A DNA stretch of 64,000 bases, from NCBI RefSeq assembly GCF_013344685.1, contig NZ_CP050137.1:4271001-4335000 (forward strand), read 5' to 3'. The notes beneath the pieces were generated by a model. That model saw only the letters and a program-made list of their open reading frames with translations, was not told where the DNA came from and did not search any database. The stretch is from Sphingomonas sp. CL5.1 (GTDB taxonomy: Bacteria; Pseudomonadota; Alphaproteobacteria; Sphingomonadales; Sphingomonadaceae). Positions 1 through 10,130 of this stretch are shown in pieces (the stretch's first letter is position 1; every line of letters starts with the position of its first letter). Made by a program: the position numbers and the translations under genes.

Positions 1-2409
1 GATCCTGATCCCGCCGCCCGATTGCTTGACGAAGCCATAGACCTGCGCCAGCCCCAGTCCCGATCCCTTCCCCACCCCCTTGGTGGTGAAGAACGGCTCG
101 AACACGCGCGCGCGCACCTCCGCGCTCATCCCCTCGCCGGTATCGGAGACCGAGACGACGACATAATCGCCGGCCGGCGGCTCGTCCGGCGAGGCCGGCC
201 CGCCCAGCGCGACATTGCCGGTGGCGAGCATGAGCGAGCCGCCGGCCGCGCCCATCGCGTCGCGCGCGTTGATCGCGAGGTTGAGCACCACCAGCTCGAA
301 CTGCGTCGGATCGACCAACGCGTGCCACAATTCGTCCGCCAGCCGCATGTCGATGGTGATCGCACGGCCGAGCGTGCTCTCCATCAGCTCGCGCATCCCC
401 GCGATCGTCTGGTTCAGCTCGACCACCTTCGCCTCGAGCCGCTGGCGGCGCGAGAAGGCGAGCAGTTGCGCCGTCAGCGCCGCGCCGCGCTCGGCCGCCA
501 TGCGCACATGCTCCAGCCGCTGCCGGTCGCGCGCGTCGGCCGTATCGCCCAGCGTCCGCTCCAGCGTCGCGACATTGCCGAGCACGACGGTCAGCAGGTT
601 GTTGAAATCGTGCGCCACGCCGGAGGTGAGCTGCCCCACCGCCTCCAGCCGCTGCATCTGGTGGAGCGCGGCCTCAACCCGCTCGCGCTCGGCGATCTGC
701 TCGGTCAGCTCGCGGGTGCGCTCGGCGACGCGGCGCTCGGAAGCCTCGCCGGCGAGATGCGCCTCGCTCACGTCCACCGCGCAGCAGATATAGCCGCGAT
801 AGGCGCCGTCGACGAGGCGCGGCCGCGCCTCCGCATGGACCCAGCGCGATTCGCCGCGCGCGGTGCGCAGCCGCAGGTCGCCGCCCATCGGCCGGCGCTC
901 GACATCGGCCTGCGCGCGGATCGCCGCCATCATCGCGCGGTCCTCCGGCAGATAGAGCCGCGTCCAGCCTTCGCGGATGATCTCCGCCGGGGATACGCCG
1001 AGGAACGTCTCGAAGAACTGGTTGGCGAAGACGATCTCGCCCTTCTCGTCGGTCTGCCAGACCAGCGCGGGCAATGAATCCGAAAGGTTGCGGAAGCGCG
1101 CCTCGCTCTCGCGCAGCGCCTCGCGCTCCTGCCGCCGGCGGGTGATGTCGATCACGGTGCCGGCCGCGCGGACGCAGCGGTCGCCCTCGAAGATGCCGCG
1201 CCCGGTCGCCGCCAGCCAGCGCAATTCGCCGTCGTCGGCGCGCCGGACGCGGAACTCGACGTCGAGCGGCTCGCGCCGCGCCGGGTCCACCGTCGCCTCA
1301 AGGCTGGCGCGGACCGCCTGCTCGTCGGCGGGATGGAGATGGGCGTAATAATCGTCCAGCGTCATCGGATGATCGGGCGCGAAGCCGTAGATCGCCTTGG
1401 CCCGGTCGGACCACAGGCTCTGCCGCTCGGGCAAATGGATGTCCCAGGTGCCGATCCCCGCCGCTTCCGCCGCCAGTTCCAGCGATTCGCGGCTCAGCGC
1501 CAGCGCCCGCTCGGCGCTGTGGCGATCGGTGACGTCTGTGCCCTGCACGAACACCCCCGTCACCGCGCCGGTCGCGTCGACCAGCGGCTGGAACAGGAAA
1601 TCGACGTAGCGCGTCTCCGCTTCCATGCCCGGTCGACGGCGCAAACGCGCCGCTGAGCCATTCTCGCGATAGGATTCGGCGCTCGCCCACACCGCGTCCA
1701 GCCGTTCCAGATAGCCCTGCGTCGCGATCTCCGGCAGCACGTCGCGGGCGGCGCGCCCGACGATGCCGCCCTCCCGCTCGCCGATCAGGTCGCGGAACGC
1801 GCGGTTGGCCAGCTCGACGACATGGTCGCGGCCGCGTAGCACGACGATGAAGCCCGGCGCCTCCTCGAACATCTGCGCCAGCCGCGCGCGATCGTCCGCC
1901 AGCGCGCGGGCCGCGCGCACCTGCGCGGTGGTTTCGGAGACGATGCACAGCACCCCGCCGATCTCGCCGCTATCCTCCCGGACCGGGGAATAGGATACGT
2001 CGAAGAACACTTCCTCGCCGTAGCCGGCGCGCTCGATATAGAAGGGGCGGTCCTTCGCGCGGAACGTCTCGCCGGTCTCGCGGACATGCGCGAGCAGCGG
2101 CTCGAGGTCATCCCACAGCTCGCTCCATGCCTCGCGCGCCGGGCGGCCGAGCGCGGCCGGGTGCTTGTCGCCGATCGTCGGCGCATAGGCATCGTTGTAG
2201 AGCGCGACATAGTCCGGCCCCCAGAACAGCACGATCTCGGCGGCGGCGGGGAGCATCAGGGCGACCGCGTTGACCAGCGCCGGCGGCCAATGCCCGATCG
2301 GGCCGAGCGGCGATGACGACCAGTCCTTCGCCAGCATCATCTCGCCCAATGCGCCGCAACCGGCGAATTGCCGCGCAACCCTGCGCGCGTCTGTCGGCGG
2401 GTCGTCCAT
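1..2409 (-). CDS. Multi-PAS sensor histidine kinase (C-terminus beyond window)
   Basis: Sensor kinase that would autophosphorylate on His and pass the phosphate to a response regulator. Translated from the ATG at 2409, 803 codons are visible before the frame leaves the left edge. It opens with a PAS-like segment (PLGPIGHWPPAL) and contains about four PAS/PAC repeats (roughly residues 20-560). A dimerisation/H-box follows with HDFNN and His at about residue 599, then an ATPase domain with N box (LAINARDAMG), G1 (SDTGEGM), F box (FEPFFTTK) and G2 (GSGLGLAQVYGF). No transmembrane segment is seen, so it is probably cytoplasmic. HDFNN-type kinases of this build often end in a receiver domain, which would lie outside the window. 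It is divergent from nadE with 85 bp between the starts. The PAS ligand or cofactor cannot be told. Confidence 0.9.
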   Translation of the reverse strand, partial: MDDPPTDARRVARQFAGCGALGEMMLAKDWSSSPLGPIGHWPPALVNAVALMLPAAAEIVLFWGPDYVALYNDAYAPTIGDKHPAALGRPAREAWSELWDDLEPLLAHVRETGETFRAKDRPFYIERAGYGEEVFFDVSYSPVREDSGEIGGVLCIVSETTAQVRAARALADDRARLAQMFEEAPGFIVVLRGRDHVVELANRAFRDLIGEREGGIVGRAARDVLPEIATQGYLERLDAVWASAESYRENGSAARLRRRPGMEAETRYVDFLFQPLVDATGAVTGVFVQGTDVTDRHSAERALALSRESLELAAEAAGIGTWDIHLPERQSLWSDRAKAIYGFAPDHPMTLDDYYAHLHPADEQAVRASLEATVDPARREPLDVEFRVRRADDGELRWLAATGRGIFEGDRCVRAAGTVIDITRRRQEREALRESEARFRNLSDSLPALVWQTDEKGEIVFANQFFETFLGVSPAEIIREGWTRLYLPEDRAMMAAIRAQADVERRPMGGDLRLRTARGESRWVHAEARPRLVDGAYRGYICCAVDVSEAHLAGEASERRVAERTRELTEQIAERERVEAALHQMQRLEAVGQLTSGVAHDFNNLLTVVLGNVATLERTLGDTADARDRQRLEHVRMAAERGAALTAQLLAFSRRQRLEAKVVELNQTIAGMRELMESTLGRAITIDMRLADELWHALVDPTQFELVVLNLAINARDAMGAAGGSLMLATGNVALGGPASPDEPPAGDYVVVSVSDTGEGMSAEVRARVFEPFFTTKGVGKGSGLGLAQVYGFVKQSGGGIRI

Positions 2410-2494
2410 CGACACCCTCACTATCGCTTTCAACCCATCGCGAAAAGCGCCGAAGCATGGCGCGGACGTACAAAGCGCGTTAGACCGGCGACAG

Positions 2495-4537
2495 ATGAAG
2501 CCGGCATTCCGTTCAATCCACGCCCATCGCCTGCTGCGCGTCGCCGCGGCGACCCCGCGCGCCTCGGTCGGCGACGCCGCCGCCAACGCGCGGGCGGCGA
2601 TCGCGCTGGCGCACAGCGCGCACGACCAGGCGGTCGATCTCGTCGTCTTTCCGGAGCTGAACCTCACCTCCTATGCGATCGACGACCTCCACCTGCAATC
2701 CGCGCAGCAGGCGGCGACGCTGGCCGCGCTGGAAGCGGTGACGGAAGCGACGCGCGACCTCACGCCGGTGCTGCTGGTCGGCGCCGCGCTGGCGCGCAAC
2801 GGACGGCTCTACAATTGCGCGGTGGCGATCGCGCGCGGGCGCGTGTTGGGCGTGGTGCCCAAGTCCTTCCTGCCCAACTACCGTGAATATTACGAGAAAC
2901 GCTGGTTCGCGTCGGGCGCGGGCCTCGCCGGGCTGACGATCGCGATCGGCGGGGATGAGGTGCCGTTCGGCACGGACCTGATCTTCGCCGCCAGCGACCT
3001 GCCGCACTTCGTGTTCCACGCGGAGATCTGCGAGGATTACTGGGCGCCGACCCCGCCGTCGACGCCCGGCGCGCTGGCCGGGGCGCTGGTGTGCTGCAAC
3101 CTTTCCGCCTCGAACATCACGATCGGCAAGGCGCGCGAGCGGGCGATGCTGTCGGCGGCGCAATCGGCGCGCGCGCTCTGCGCCTATGTCTATGCCGCCG
3201 CCGGGCCGGGGGAGAGCACCACCGACCTCGCGTGGGACGGTCAGGGCACGATCCACGAGCTTGGCGAGTTGCTCGCGGAATCGGCGCGGTTCGGGCACGA
3301 TCCCGAACTGTGCATCGCGGACGTGGATTGCGAGCGGCTTATGCAGGAGCGCACGCGCTTCGGCACGTTCAACGACGCCGCCGCGCTCGCCGGCCACCCG
3401 GAGACGCGCTTCCGCCGCGTCGGCTTCGCGCACCGGCCCGATTTCGCCGACGTCGGCCTGCGCCGCGCGCTGCGTCGCTTCCCGTTCGTGCCGAACACGC
3501 CGGAGAAGCGCGACGCCGATTGCTACGAAGCCTTCAACATCCAGGTCGAGGGGCTGGCGAAGCGGCTGGAAGCGACCGGCGCGAAACGGCTGGTTATCGG
3601 CGTGTCGGGCGGCCTCGATTCCACCCACGCTTTGATCGTCGCGGCCAAGGCGCTCGACCGGCTCGGGCGCGCGCGGAGCGATATCCTCGGGGTGACCATG
3701 CCCGGCTTCGCCACCAGCGAGGGCACCAAAGGCAACGCGTGGAGGCTGATGCACGCGCTCGGCGTGACGGCGGAGGAGATCGACATCCGCCCCGCCGCGC
3801 GCCGGATGCTGGAGGATATCGGCCATCCCTTCGCGAACGGCGAACCGGTCTATGACGTGACGTTCGAGAATGTGCAGGCGGGGCTGCGCACCGACTATCT
3901 GTTCCGCCTCGCCAACCAGCGCGACGGCATCGTCGTCGGCACCGGCGACCTGTCGGAACTGGCGCTCGGCTGGTGCACCTATGGCGTCGGCGACCAGATG
4001 AGCCATTACGGCGTCAACGCCGGCGTGCCCAAGACGCTGATCCAGTTCCTGATCCGCTGGTGCATCGCGACCGACCAATATGACCCGGAGACCGATACGG
4101 TGCTGGAGGCGATCCTCACCACCGAGATCAGCCCGGAGCTGGTGCCCGCCGGCGCGGACGGCGCGATCCAGAGCACGGAGGCGCGGATCGGCCCCTATGC
4201 GCTCAACGATTTCTTCGCGCATCATGTGATCCGCTACGGCCTCGCGCCGTCGAAGATCCTGTTCCTCGCATGGCACGCATGGCGCGACGCGGAAGCGGGG
4301 CGCTGGCCGGAGGGCGTGCCGGCGGCGGCGCGCGTCGCCTATGACCTCGACACGATCCGGGGGTGGCTGGAGAAATTCCTCCACCGCTTCTTCCGCACCA
4401 GCCAGTTCAAGCGCTCGGCGCTGCCCAACGGGCCGAAGGTGTCGTCCGGCGGCGCGCTCAGCCCGCGCGGCGACTGGCGCGCGCCGAGCGACGGCACGGC
4501 GGCGGCGTGGCTCGCCGAACTGGCGGGGTGGGATTGA
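2495..4537 (+). CDS. nadE: Glutamine-dependent NAD(+) synthetase
   Basis: Amidates deamido-NAD to NAD using ammonia released from glutamine, the last step of NAD synthesis (cytoplasmic). The 680-residue protein has an N-terminal nitrilase-type glutaminase domain with the Glu (PELNLTSY), Lys ([16 protein letters not shown]) and Cys (ICEDYW) triad regions. A C-terminal NAD synthase domain carries the ATP pyrophosphatase P-loop SGGLDST at about residue 370. The length matches the glutaminase-fused class (about 680 aa). The frame stays open upstream to 2270, but the ATG at 2495 is chosen because the upstream part is the reverse of the kinase N-terminus and the homologous protein begins here. It converges with the membrane-protein gene, with 6 bp between their stops. 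Confidence 0.95.
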   Translation: MKPAFRSIHAHRLLRVAAATPRASVGDAAANARAAIALAHSAHDQAVDLVVFPELNLTSYAIDDLHLQSAQQAATLAALEAVTEATRDLTPVLLVGAALARNGRLYNCAVAIARGRVLGVVPKSFLPNYREYYEKRWFASGAGLAGLTIAIGGDEVPFGTDLIFAASDLPHFVFHAEICEDYWAPTPPSTPGALAGALVCCNLSASNITIGKARERAMLSAAQSARALCAYVYAAAGPGESTTDLAWDGQGTIHELGELLAESARFGHDPELCIADVDCERLMQERTRFGTFNDAAALAGHPETRFRRVGFAHRPDFADVGLRRALRRFPFVPNTPEKRDADCYEAFNIQVEGLAKRLEATGAKRLVIGVSGGLDSTHALIVAAKALDRLGRARSDILGVTMPGFATSEGTKGNAWRLMHALGVTAEEIDIRPAARRMLEDIGHPFANGEPVYDVTFENVQAGLRTDYLFRLANQRDGIVVGTGDLSELALGWCTYGVGDQMSHYGVNAGVPKTLIQFLIRWCIATDQYDPETDTVLEAILTTEISPELVPAGADGAIQSTEARIGPYALNDFFAHHVIRYGLAPSKILFLAWHAWRDAEAGRWPEGVPAAARVAYDLDTIRGWLEKFLHRFFRTSQFKRSALPNGPKVSSGGALSPRGDWRAPSDGTAAAWLAELAGWD

Positions 4538-4543
4538 GATAGA

Positions 4544-5032
4544 TCAGGGCAGCCCGGCAGCGATCCACAGCACCAGCGCGTTGCCGAAGCCGAGCGAGGC
4601 GTCGCGCCACGCAAGCGGCGCTAGCATCGCGCCGATCGAGATCACGCACATCGCCAGCGCGATATAAAGGAAGCGCGCCGCGCCGCTCGCCCGCCACAGG
4701 CCGATGAAGTGCAGCCCGACGATCACCCCGACCGCGCAGAGGAAATAATCCCCCCACCCGAAACGCGGCAGCAGCGAGGAGGCGAGCATGATCGCCGCGA
4801 TCTCGAACGCCACGGCCAGCAGATAGGCGCGACGGCGGAACAGCGCATTGCCTTCGCCACGTATCTGCGCGCGGAGCCACAGGCGGCCCAGCAGCCCTGC
4901 CGCGATCAGCGTCACCGCTCCGCCCGCAATGGCCCGCATCGGATACGGCAGCGACAGCGCCAGTGTGCCGATCACACCCCACAAGGCACCGAACAGCACC
5001 CCGATAACGCGCGGGATCGGCCATGCACGCAT
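4544..5032 (-). CDS. Conserved multi-pass membrane protein of unknown function
   Basis: No function recognised. The protein has 162 residues and about five hydrophobic segments, and must sit in the inner membrane. Charged residues cluster in one loop after the second segment (RAQIRGEGNALFRRR). The start ATG at 5032 shares one base with the TGA of the upstream nitronate monooxygenase gene, and a GTG lies directly before it, so the two are translationally coupled. The tight coupling suggests co-expression with the oxygenase but says nothing about its biochemical role. Confidence 0.75.
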   Translation of the reverse strand: MRAWPIPRVIGVLFGALWGVIGTLALSLPYPMRAIAGGAVTLIAAGLLGRLWLRAQIRGEGNALFRRRAYLLAVAFEIAAIMLASSLLPRFGWGDYFLCAVGVIVGLHFIGLWRASGAARFLYIALAMCVISIGAMLAPLAWRDASLGFGNALVLWIAAGLP

Positions 5033-5964
5033 CACCCGCGCGGCAGGCCCGCGACCACCGTTTTATATTCCCGTATCGTCTCCTCGAAAATCCGCGCGAC
5101 CGGCTTCACCTCGTGGATGCGCCCGGCGACCTGCCCGGTGAGCGCGATGCCCGCCTCCAGGTCGCCTTCGAAATAGACCTTCCGCGTGTCGGCGAACTCG
5201 CCGAAGATATTGGGCGAGCCCTCCGCCGCGATCCGCGTCGACCGCCCGGTGCGCAGCGCGCGGAGCGCCGGCCCCGGCCCCTTGCGGTTGAGGAACACCG
5301 TATCCGTGGCATCGGCGTCGAGGATCGCCTGCTTCCAGTTCCCGTGCACGGGGCTTTCGGCGGAGGAGAGGATGCGCGTGCCCATCAGCACGCCCTCGGC
5401 GCCGAGCGCGAAGGCCGCCGCCATCGTCCTGCCGTCCATGATCCCGCCGGCCGCGACGACTGGCACGTCGACCGCCTCCACCACCTGCGGCACCAATACC
5501 ATGGTGGAGACATCCTTCGGATTCTTGAACCCACCGCCCTCGCCGCCCTCGACGATCAGGCCGTCCACGCCCGCCTCCACCGCGCGCAACGCGCCCGCCA
5601 GATTGGGGACGACATGGAACACGGTCAGCCCCGCCTCCTTCAGCATCGCGGTATATTTCATCGGATCGCCGGCGGAGGTGGTGACGAACTTCACCCCCTG
5701 ATCGATCACGAAACGGATGATGTCGGGGTCGCGGACGAAGGCCTGCGCGACGTTCACGCCGAACGGCTTGTCGGTAAGCTCGCGCATCTTGAGGATCTCC
5801 TCGCGCACCGCGTCCAGCTCGCCCGAAGAGGTCTCGATGATCCCCATGCCGCCCGCGTTCGACACGGCGGAGGAAAGCTGCGCGCGCGCGATCCAGCCCA
5901 TCGCCGCCTGGATGATCGGCTTCTCGATCCCCAGCATTTCCGTGATGCGCGTGCTTACCGCCAT
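5032..5964 (-). CDS. Nitronate monooxygenase (NMO/2-nitropropane dioxygenase family)
   Basis: FMN-dependent TIM-barrel flavoprotein that oxidises alkyl nitronates such as propionate 3-nitronate, a detoxification role. The protein has 310 residues. It shows the family N-terminus (PIIQAAMGWIA), the glycine-rich loop (GLIVEGGEGGGF) and the phosphate-binding AAGGIMDGR followed by ALGAEGVLMGTR. Start: ATG at 5964 with GGGAGAGG upstream, rather than the longer frame from 6012 that lacks a ribosome site. It follows gcvPB on the same strand with an 89-bp gap, so it may be read from the gcv promoter or from its own. Family members are often annotated loosely; the true substrate is not established. Confidence 0.88.
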   Translation of the reverse strand: MAVSTRITEMLGIEKPIIQAAMGWIARAQLSSAVSNAGGMGIIETSSGELDAVREEILKMRELTDKPFGVNVAQAFVRDPDIIRFVIDQGVKFVTTSAGDPMKYTAMLKEAGLTVFHVVPNLAGALRAVEAGVDGLIVEGGEGGGFKNPKDVSTMVLVPQVVEAVDVPVVAAGGIMDGRTMAAAFALGAEGVLMGTRILSSAESPVHGNWKQAILDADATDTVFLNRKGPGPALRALRTGRSTRIAAEGSPNIFGEFADTRKVYFEGDLEAGIALTGQVAGRIHEVKPVARIFEETIREYKTVVAGLPRG

Positions 5965-6053
5965 TACCCTCTCCCGCTTTTTAGAAGAACGGGTTGGCAC
6001 GAAGCGCGCCACGGCGCCAGCCCGAAACGGGCCGGCGCCGAATTGCGGGTATG

Positions 6054-7628
6054 CTACTCGGCGGCGACCGCCGCCGGTTCCGGCTCCTGCCAGACGAGCT
6101 TCGGCTTGCGCGCCGCCAGCGTCTCGTCGAGCCGGTTGCGCGGCGCGAAATGCGGCGCGGTGCGCAACGTCTCGTCGCCGGCCCGCGCCCGTTCCGCCAC
6201 CGAGCGCAGCGCGCCGATGAACTGGTCGAGCGTCGCCTTGCTCTCGGTCTCGGTCGGCTCGACGAGCATCGCGCCGTGGACGACGAGCGGGAAATACATC
6301 GTCATCGGATGGAAGCCCTCGTCGATCAGCGCCTTGGCGACGTCGATCGTCGAGAAGCCCTCCGCGAAGCCTTTATCCGAGAAGATCGCCTCGTGCATGC
6401 ACGGCCCCGATGCGGCGAATGGCGCGTCGAGCACGTCCTCAAGGCTGCGCAGCACGTAATTGGCGTTGAGCACCGCGTCCTCCGCCACCTGCCTGAGGCC
6501 GTCCGCGCCGTGGCTGAGGATATAGGTGAGCGCGCGGGTGAACATCCCCATCTGGCCGTGGAACGCGGTCATCCGGCCGAAGCTGTCGGCGTGATGATCC
6601 TGCGCCGTCTCCTCCTCGACCAGCACGAAATGATCGCCCTGCTTCTCGACGAACGGCAGCGGCGCGAACGGCGTAAGCCGCTCCGAAAACACCACCGGCC
6701 CGGACCCCGGCCCGCCGCCGCCGTGCGGGGTGGAGAAGGTCTTGTGCAGGTTGATGTGCATCGCATCGACGCCGAGGTCGCCCGGCCGCACCCGGCCGAC
6801 GATCGCGTTGAAGTTCGCGCCGTCGCAATAGACATAGCCGCCGGCCGCGTGGACCGCTTCCGAGATCGTCTTGAGATCGCGCTCGAACAAGCCGCAGGTA
6901 TTGGGGTTGGTTATCATCACCCCCGCAACGTCCGGCCCGAGCCGCGCCTTCAGCGCCGCCGTATCGACGCGGCCTTCCTCGGTCGCGGGGATATTCTCCA
7001 CCGAGAAGCCGGCGAAGGCGGCGGTGGCGGGGTTGGTGCCGTGCGCGCTCTCGGGCACCAGGATCACCTTGCGATGCCCCTCGCCGCGCTTCTCCAGCGC
7101 CGCCTTGATCGCGAGGATGCCGCACAATTCGCCATGCGCGCCCGCTTTCGGGCTCATCGCGACCGAATGCATCCCCGTAAGCGTCACCAGCCAGTGCGCG
7201 AGCTGCTGGATCACCTCCAGCGCGCCCTGCACCGTGTCGATCGGCTGGAGCGGGTGGACGTCCGCGAAGCCCGGCAGCCGCGCCATCTTCTCGTTGAGGC
7301 GCGGGTTGTGCTTCATCGTGCACGAGCCGAGCGGGAACAGCCCGAGGTCGATCGCGTAATTCTGCCGGCTGAGGCGGGTGTAATGCCGCACCGTCTCCGG
7401 CTCGCTGAGACCGGGAAGGCCGATCGGCGCGGAGCGCGCGAGGCCGCCCAGGCGGCTGGTCGCGGTGGCGGGCGGCGCGATCTCCACGCCGGTCGTCTCG
7501 CTGCCGCCGATCTCGAAGATCAGCGGCTCCTCCAGCATCAACGCCTTGTTGCCGGTGAAGGTGGGCCCGGCGTTGCCGCCCTGCGCAGGCGTCGTCGGAC
7601 GCCAGCCGCTCTGGTTGATCGCGGTCAT
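6054..7628 (-). CDS. gcvPB: Glycine dehydrogenase (decarboxylating) subunit 2
   Basis: PLP-binding half of the heterodimeric P-protein, which decarboxylates glycine and transfers the aminomethyl group to lipoyl-GcvH. It is 524 residues long. The PLP lysine lies in [16 protein letters not shown] at about residue 295, preceded by the cofactor motif [14 protein letters not shown]. The ATG at 7628 overlaps the TGA of gcvPA by 4 bases, as expected for two subunits made in equal amounts. It is the last cleavage-system gene of the riboswitch-controlled operon. Confidence 0.96.
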   Translation of the reverse strand: MTAINQSGWRPTTPAQGGNAGPTFTGNKALMLEEPLIFEIGGSETTGVEIAPPATATSRLGGLARSAPIGLPGLSEPETVRHYTRLSRQNYAIDLGLFPLGSCTMKHNPRLNEKMARLPGFADVHPLQPIDTVQGALEVIQQLAHWLVTLTGMHSVAMSPKAGAHGELCGILAIKAALEKRGEGHRKVILVPESAHGTNPATAAFAGFSVENIPATEEGRVDTAALKARLGPDVAGVMITNPNTCGLFERDLKTISEAVHAAGGYVYCDGANFNAIVGRVRPGDLGVDAMHINLHKTFSTPHGGGGPGSGPVVFSERLTPFAPLPFVEKQGDHFVLVEEETAQDHHADSFGRMTAFHGQMGMFTRALTYILSHGADGLRQVAEDAVLNANYVLRSLEDVLDAPFAASGPCMHEAIFSDKGFAEGFSTIDVAKALIDEGFHPMTMYFPLVVHGAMLVEPTETESKATLDQFIGALRSVAERARAGDETLRTAPHFAPRNRLDETLAARKPKLVWQEPEPAAVAAE

Positions 7629-8983
7629 GCCAACACCTCCTCGAGCGCGTTGGCGAGTGTTTCGACATCCTCCGGCGTGGTCGTCTCCGTCACCGCGACG
7701 ACCAGCCCGTTGGCGAGACTCTCGACGCCCGGATAGAGCCGCCCGAGCGAGACGCCCGCGAGCACGCCTTTCTCCGCCAGCGCGCGGACGATCGGGCGCG
7801 CCTCCTTGCGCAGATCGAGCGTGAACTCGTTGAAGAAGGTGTCGTTCACCAGCCGCACGCCCGGCACCTTCGCCAGCCGCTCCGCCGCGACGACCGCGCC
7901 GGCGTGGTTGGCCGCCGCCAGCGCGCGCAGCCCCGCCTCGCCCAGCAAGGTCATGTGGATCGAGAAGGCGAGCGCGCAAAGCCCTGAATTGGTGCAGATG
8001 TTCGACGTCGCCTTCTCGCGCCGGATATGCTGCTCGCGCGTGGAGAGCGTCAGCACGAAGCCGCGCCGGCCGTCGGCGTCCACCGTCTCGCCGCACAGCC
8101 GCCCCGGCATCTGGCGGACATATTTGTCCTTGCAGCCGAACAGGCCGACATAGGGCCCGCCGAACTGGAGCCCGACGCCGAGCGACTGGCCCTCGCCCAC
8201 CACGATATCGGCGTCCATCTCGCCGGGCGAGCGGATCGCGCCGAGCGCCACCGGCTCCGTCACCACCGCGACCAGCAGCGCCTTTTGCGCGTGGCATGCG
8301 TCGGCGAGCGGGCGCAGGTCCGCGATGCGACCGAGAATGTCGGGATATTGCACCACGACGCACGAGGTGTCGCCGTCGATCTTCGCGATCAGCGCGTCGA
8401 TATCGGTTTCGGCGGTCAGCACCGGCGGCGACACGTCGAGCGCATCGCCGGTATATTTCGCCATCGTCCTGGCGACCGACACATAATGCGGATGGAGGCC
8501 GCCGGAGAGGATCGCCTTGCCGCGCCTGGTGATGCGCCGCGCCATGCCGATCGCCTCCCAGCATGCGGTGGAGCCGTCATACATGCTGGCGTTGGCCACA
8601 TCGGTCCCGAGCAGGCGCGCGACCTGCGTCTGGAACTCGAACAGCATCTGGAGCGTGCCCTGCGCGATCTCGGGCTGGTAGGGCGTGTAGGCGGTCAGGA
8701 ACTCGCCGCGCTGGATGATATGGTCCACGCTCGCCGGCACATGATGGCGATAGGCGCCGCAGCCGAGGAAGAACGGACCGTCGCCGGCCGCCATGTTCCT
8801 GCGCGCCAGCGCCGACATGTGGCGCTCGACCGCAAGTTCGCTGGCATGGCCGGGCAGGCCGGCGATCGGGCCGGCGAGGCGGACGCTTTCGGGCACGTCG
8901 ACGAACAGGTCGTCGATCGAGGACGCGCCGATCGCGGCGAGCATCGCCGCGCGGTCCGGCTGGGTAAGGGGCAAGTAACGCAT
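7625..8983 (-). CDS. gcvPA: Glycine dehydrogenase (decarboxylating) subunit 1
   Basis: Partner subunit of the split P-protein. It is 452 residues long and keeps the family features: the N-terminal [15 protein letters not shown], the [17 protein letters not shown] block and [19 protein letters not shown] towards the C-terminus. It lacks the PLP lysine, which is in GcvPB. The ATG at 8983 overlaps the stop of the upstream methyltransferase gene by one base. A split P-protein is seen in many bacteria and archaea, whereas E. coli has a single fused protein. Confidence 0.96.
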   Translation of the reverse strand: MRYLPLTQPDRAAMLAAIGASSIDDLFVDVPESVRLAGPIAGLPGHASELAVERHMSALARRNMAAGDGPFFLGCGAYRHHVPASVDHIIQRGEFLTAYTPYQPEIAQGTLQMLFEFQTQVARLLGTDVANASMYDGSTACWEAIGMARRITRRGKAILSGGLHPHYVSVARTMAKYTGDALDVSPPVLTAETDIDALIAKIDGDTSCVVVQYPDILGRIADLRPLADACHAQKALLVAVVTEPVALGAIRSPGEMDADIVVGEGQSLGVGLQFGGPYVGLFGCKDKYVRQMPGRLCGETVDADGRRGFVLTLSTREQHIRREKATSNICTNSGLCALAFSIHMTLLGEAGLRALAAANHAGAVVAAERLAKVPGVRLVNDTFFNEFTLDLRKEARPIVRALAEKGVLAGVSLGRLYPGVESLANGLVVAVTETTTPEDVETLANALEEVLA

Positions 8984-9750
8984 CAGTCGGGCTTTCTCAT
9001 CGTGAAGCGCAGGCGGACGTAATCGGCGACCCATGCGCCGTCCGGCCCGCGTAGCCGGTCGGCGAGCCGCGCCTCGATCGCCTCCGCGATCGCGGGCAGG
9101 TCGGCGGGGTCGATCCCGGCGGCGTCGAACGCGCCGGTCATGAAGGTGGCGATCCAGCCCGTCACGCCGCCGGGCAGCGGCGTCGGGCGCGGGATCAGCG
9201 TGGCAGCGATGTCGGTGAAGCCGGCATCGGCATAGACGCGGGTGAACTCCTCGACGGAGGGATACCAGTGCCGCGCGCTGTCCGGGATCGCATGGCCGCG
9301 CGCGGCAAGCTCCGCGTCGATGCCCTCCCACAACGCGGCGCAATTTCCCCCGCCGCCCATCTCGCCGACGAAACGCGCGCCGGGCTTCAGCGCGCGCATC
9401 ACGCCGCGCGCCACCGCGCCGGCATCGCGCATCCAGTGCAGCGCGGCATTGGAGAAAGCGGCGTCGAACCCGGCAGAAAAGTCCAGCGCCTCGCCGCTCA
9501 TCACCCGCGCGTCGAGACCGCGCTCGCGCGCCGCGGCGGTCATCGCGGGCGAGGCATCGACCCCGACCACTTCCGCGCCGGTCGCGGCGATGGCCGCCGT
9601 CAGCACGCCATCACCACAGCCGACGTCGAGAATCCGCTCCCCCGCGCGCGACGCGAGCAGCGCGACCACCGGCTGCCCCAGCGCCGGCACGAACGCGGCG
9701 TTGGCGGCATAGGCCGCGGGGCTCCAGTCGGAGGTGGGGGAAAGGGTCAT
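8983..9750 (-). CDS. Class I SAM-dependent methyltransferase embedded in the gcv operon
   Basis: Small-molecule type methyltransferase of 255 residues. SAM motif I is [17 protein letters not shown], followed by the acidic motif EVVGVDAS. Later, the [13 protein letters not shown] block resembles the Tam/UbiE-like group of the family. The gene sits between gcvH and gcvPA, starting 7 bp after the gcvH stop and overlapping gcvPA by one base, so it is under the glycine riboswitch. The start at 9750 (MTLSPTSDW) is preferred over the extension from 9783, which would run into gcvH. The substrate is unknown. A link to one-carbon metabolism is inferred only from position. Confidence 0.85.
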   Translation of the reverse strand: MTLSPTSDWSPAAYAANAAFVPALGQPVVALLASRAGERILDVGCGDGVLTAAIAATGAEVVGVDASPAMTAAARERGLDARVMSGEALDFSAGFDAAFSNAALHWMRDAGAVARGVMRALKPGARFVGEMGGGGNCAALWEGIDAELAARGHAIPDSARHWYPSVEEFTRVYADAGFTDIAATLIPRPTPLPGGVTGWIATFMTGAFDAAGIDPADLPAIAEAIEARLADRLRGPDGAWVADYVRLRFTMRKPD

Positions 9751-9757
9751 CGCCGGA

Positions 9758-10129
9758 TCACAGCTTGGCGACGAACGCCTCATAGGCGCTTTCGTCCATC
9801 AGCCCGTCCAGCTCGGACGGGTCGGACAAGGTGATCTTGAAGAACCAGCCCTCGCCTTCCGGGTCGGTGTTGACCAGGCCCGGCTCGTCGGCCAGCGCCG
9901 GATTGCCCTCGATCACCGTGCCGGAGACGGGCGCATAGACGTCGCTCGCCGCCTTCACGCTCTCGACGACCGCCGCGTCGTCGTTCTTCGACAGCGCCTT
10001 GCCTTCCTCCGGCACCTCGACGAACACGATATCGCCGAGCTGGCCTTGCGCATAGTCGGTGATGCCGACGGTGCCGACCTCGCCGTCGACGTCGATCCAC
10101 TCATGGTCTTCGCTGAAATAACGGCTCAT
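9758..10129 (-). CDS. gcvH: Glycine cleavage system H protein
   Basis: Lipoyl carrier that shuttles the aminomethyl group between P, T and L proteins. It is 123 residues long, the normal size. The lipoylated lysine lies in [14 protein letters not shown] at about residue 59. It begins with the typical [11 protein letters not shown]. The gene starts one base after the gcvT stop, and its ribosome site (GGAGTG) lies inside the last gcvT codons, so translation of the two is coupled. Confidence 0.97.
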   Translation of the reverse strand: MSRYFSEDHEWIDVDGEVGTVGITDYAQGQLGDIVFVEVPEEGKALSKNDDAAVVESVKAASDVYAPVSGTVIEGNPALADEPGLVNTDPEGEGWFFKITLSDPSELDGLMDESAYEAFVAKL

Positions 10130-10130
10130 C

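Noticed and set aside
22..1077. Long plus-strand frame opposite the histidine kinase
   Set aside because: It is the reverse reading of a GC-rich gene. The Arg/His/Leu-rich translation has no recognisable motif, whereas the minus frame has complete kinase motifs.
2270..2494. N-terminal extension of NAD synthetase
   Set aside because: The part upstream of 2495 is antisense to the kinase N-terminus and lacks family similarity.
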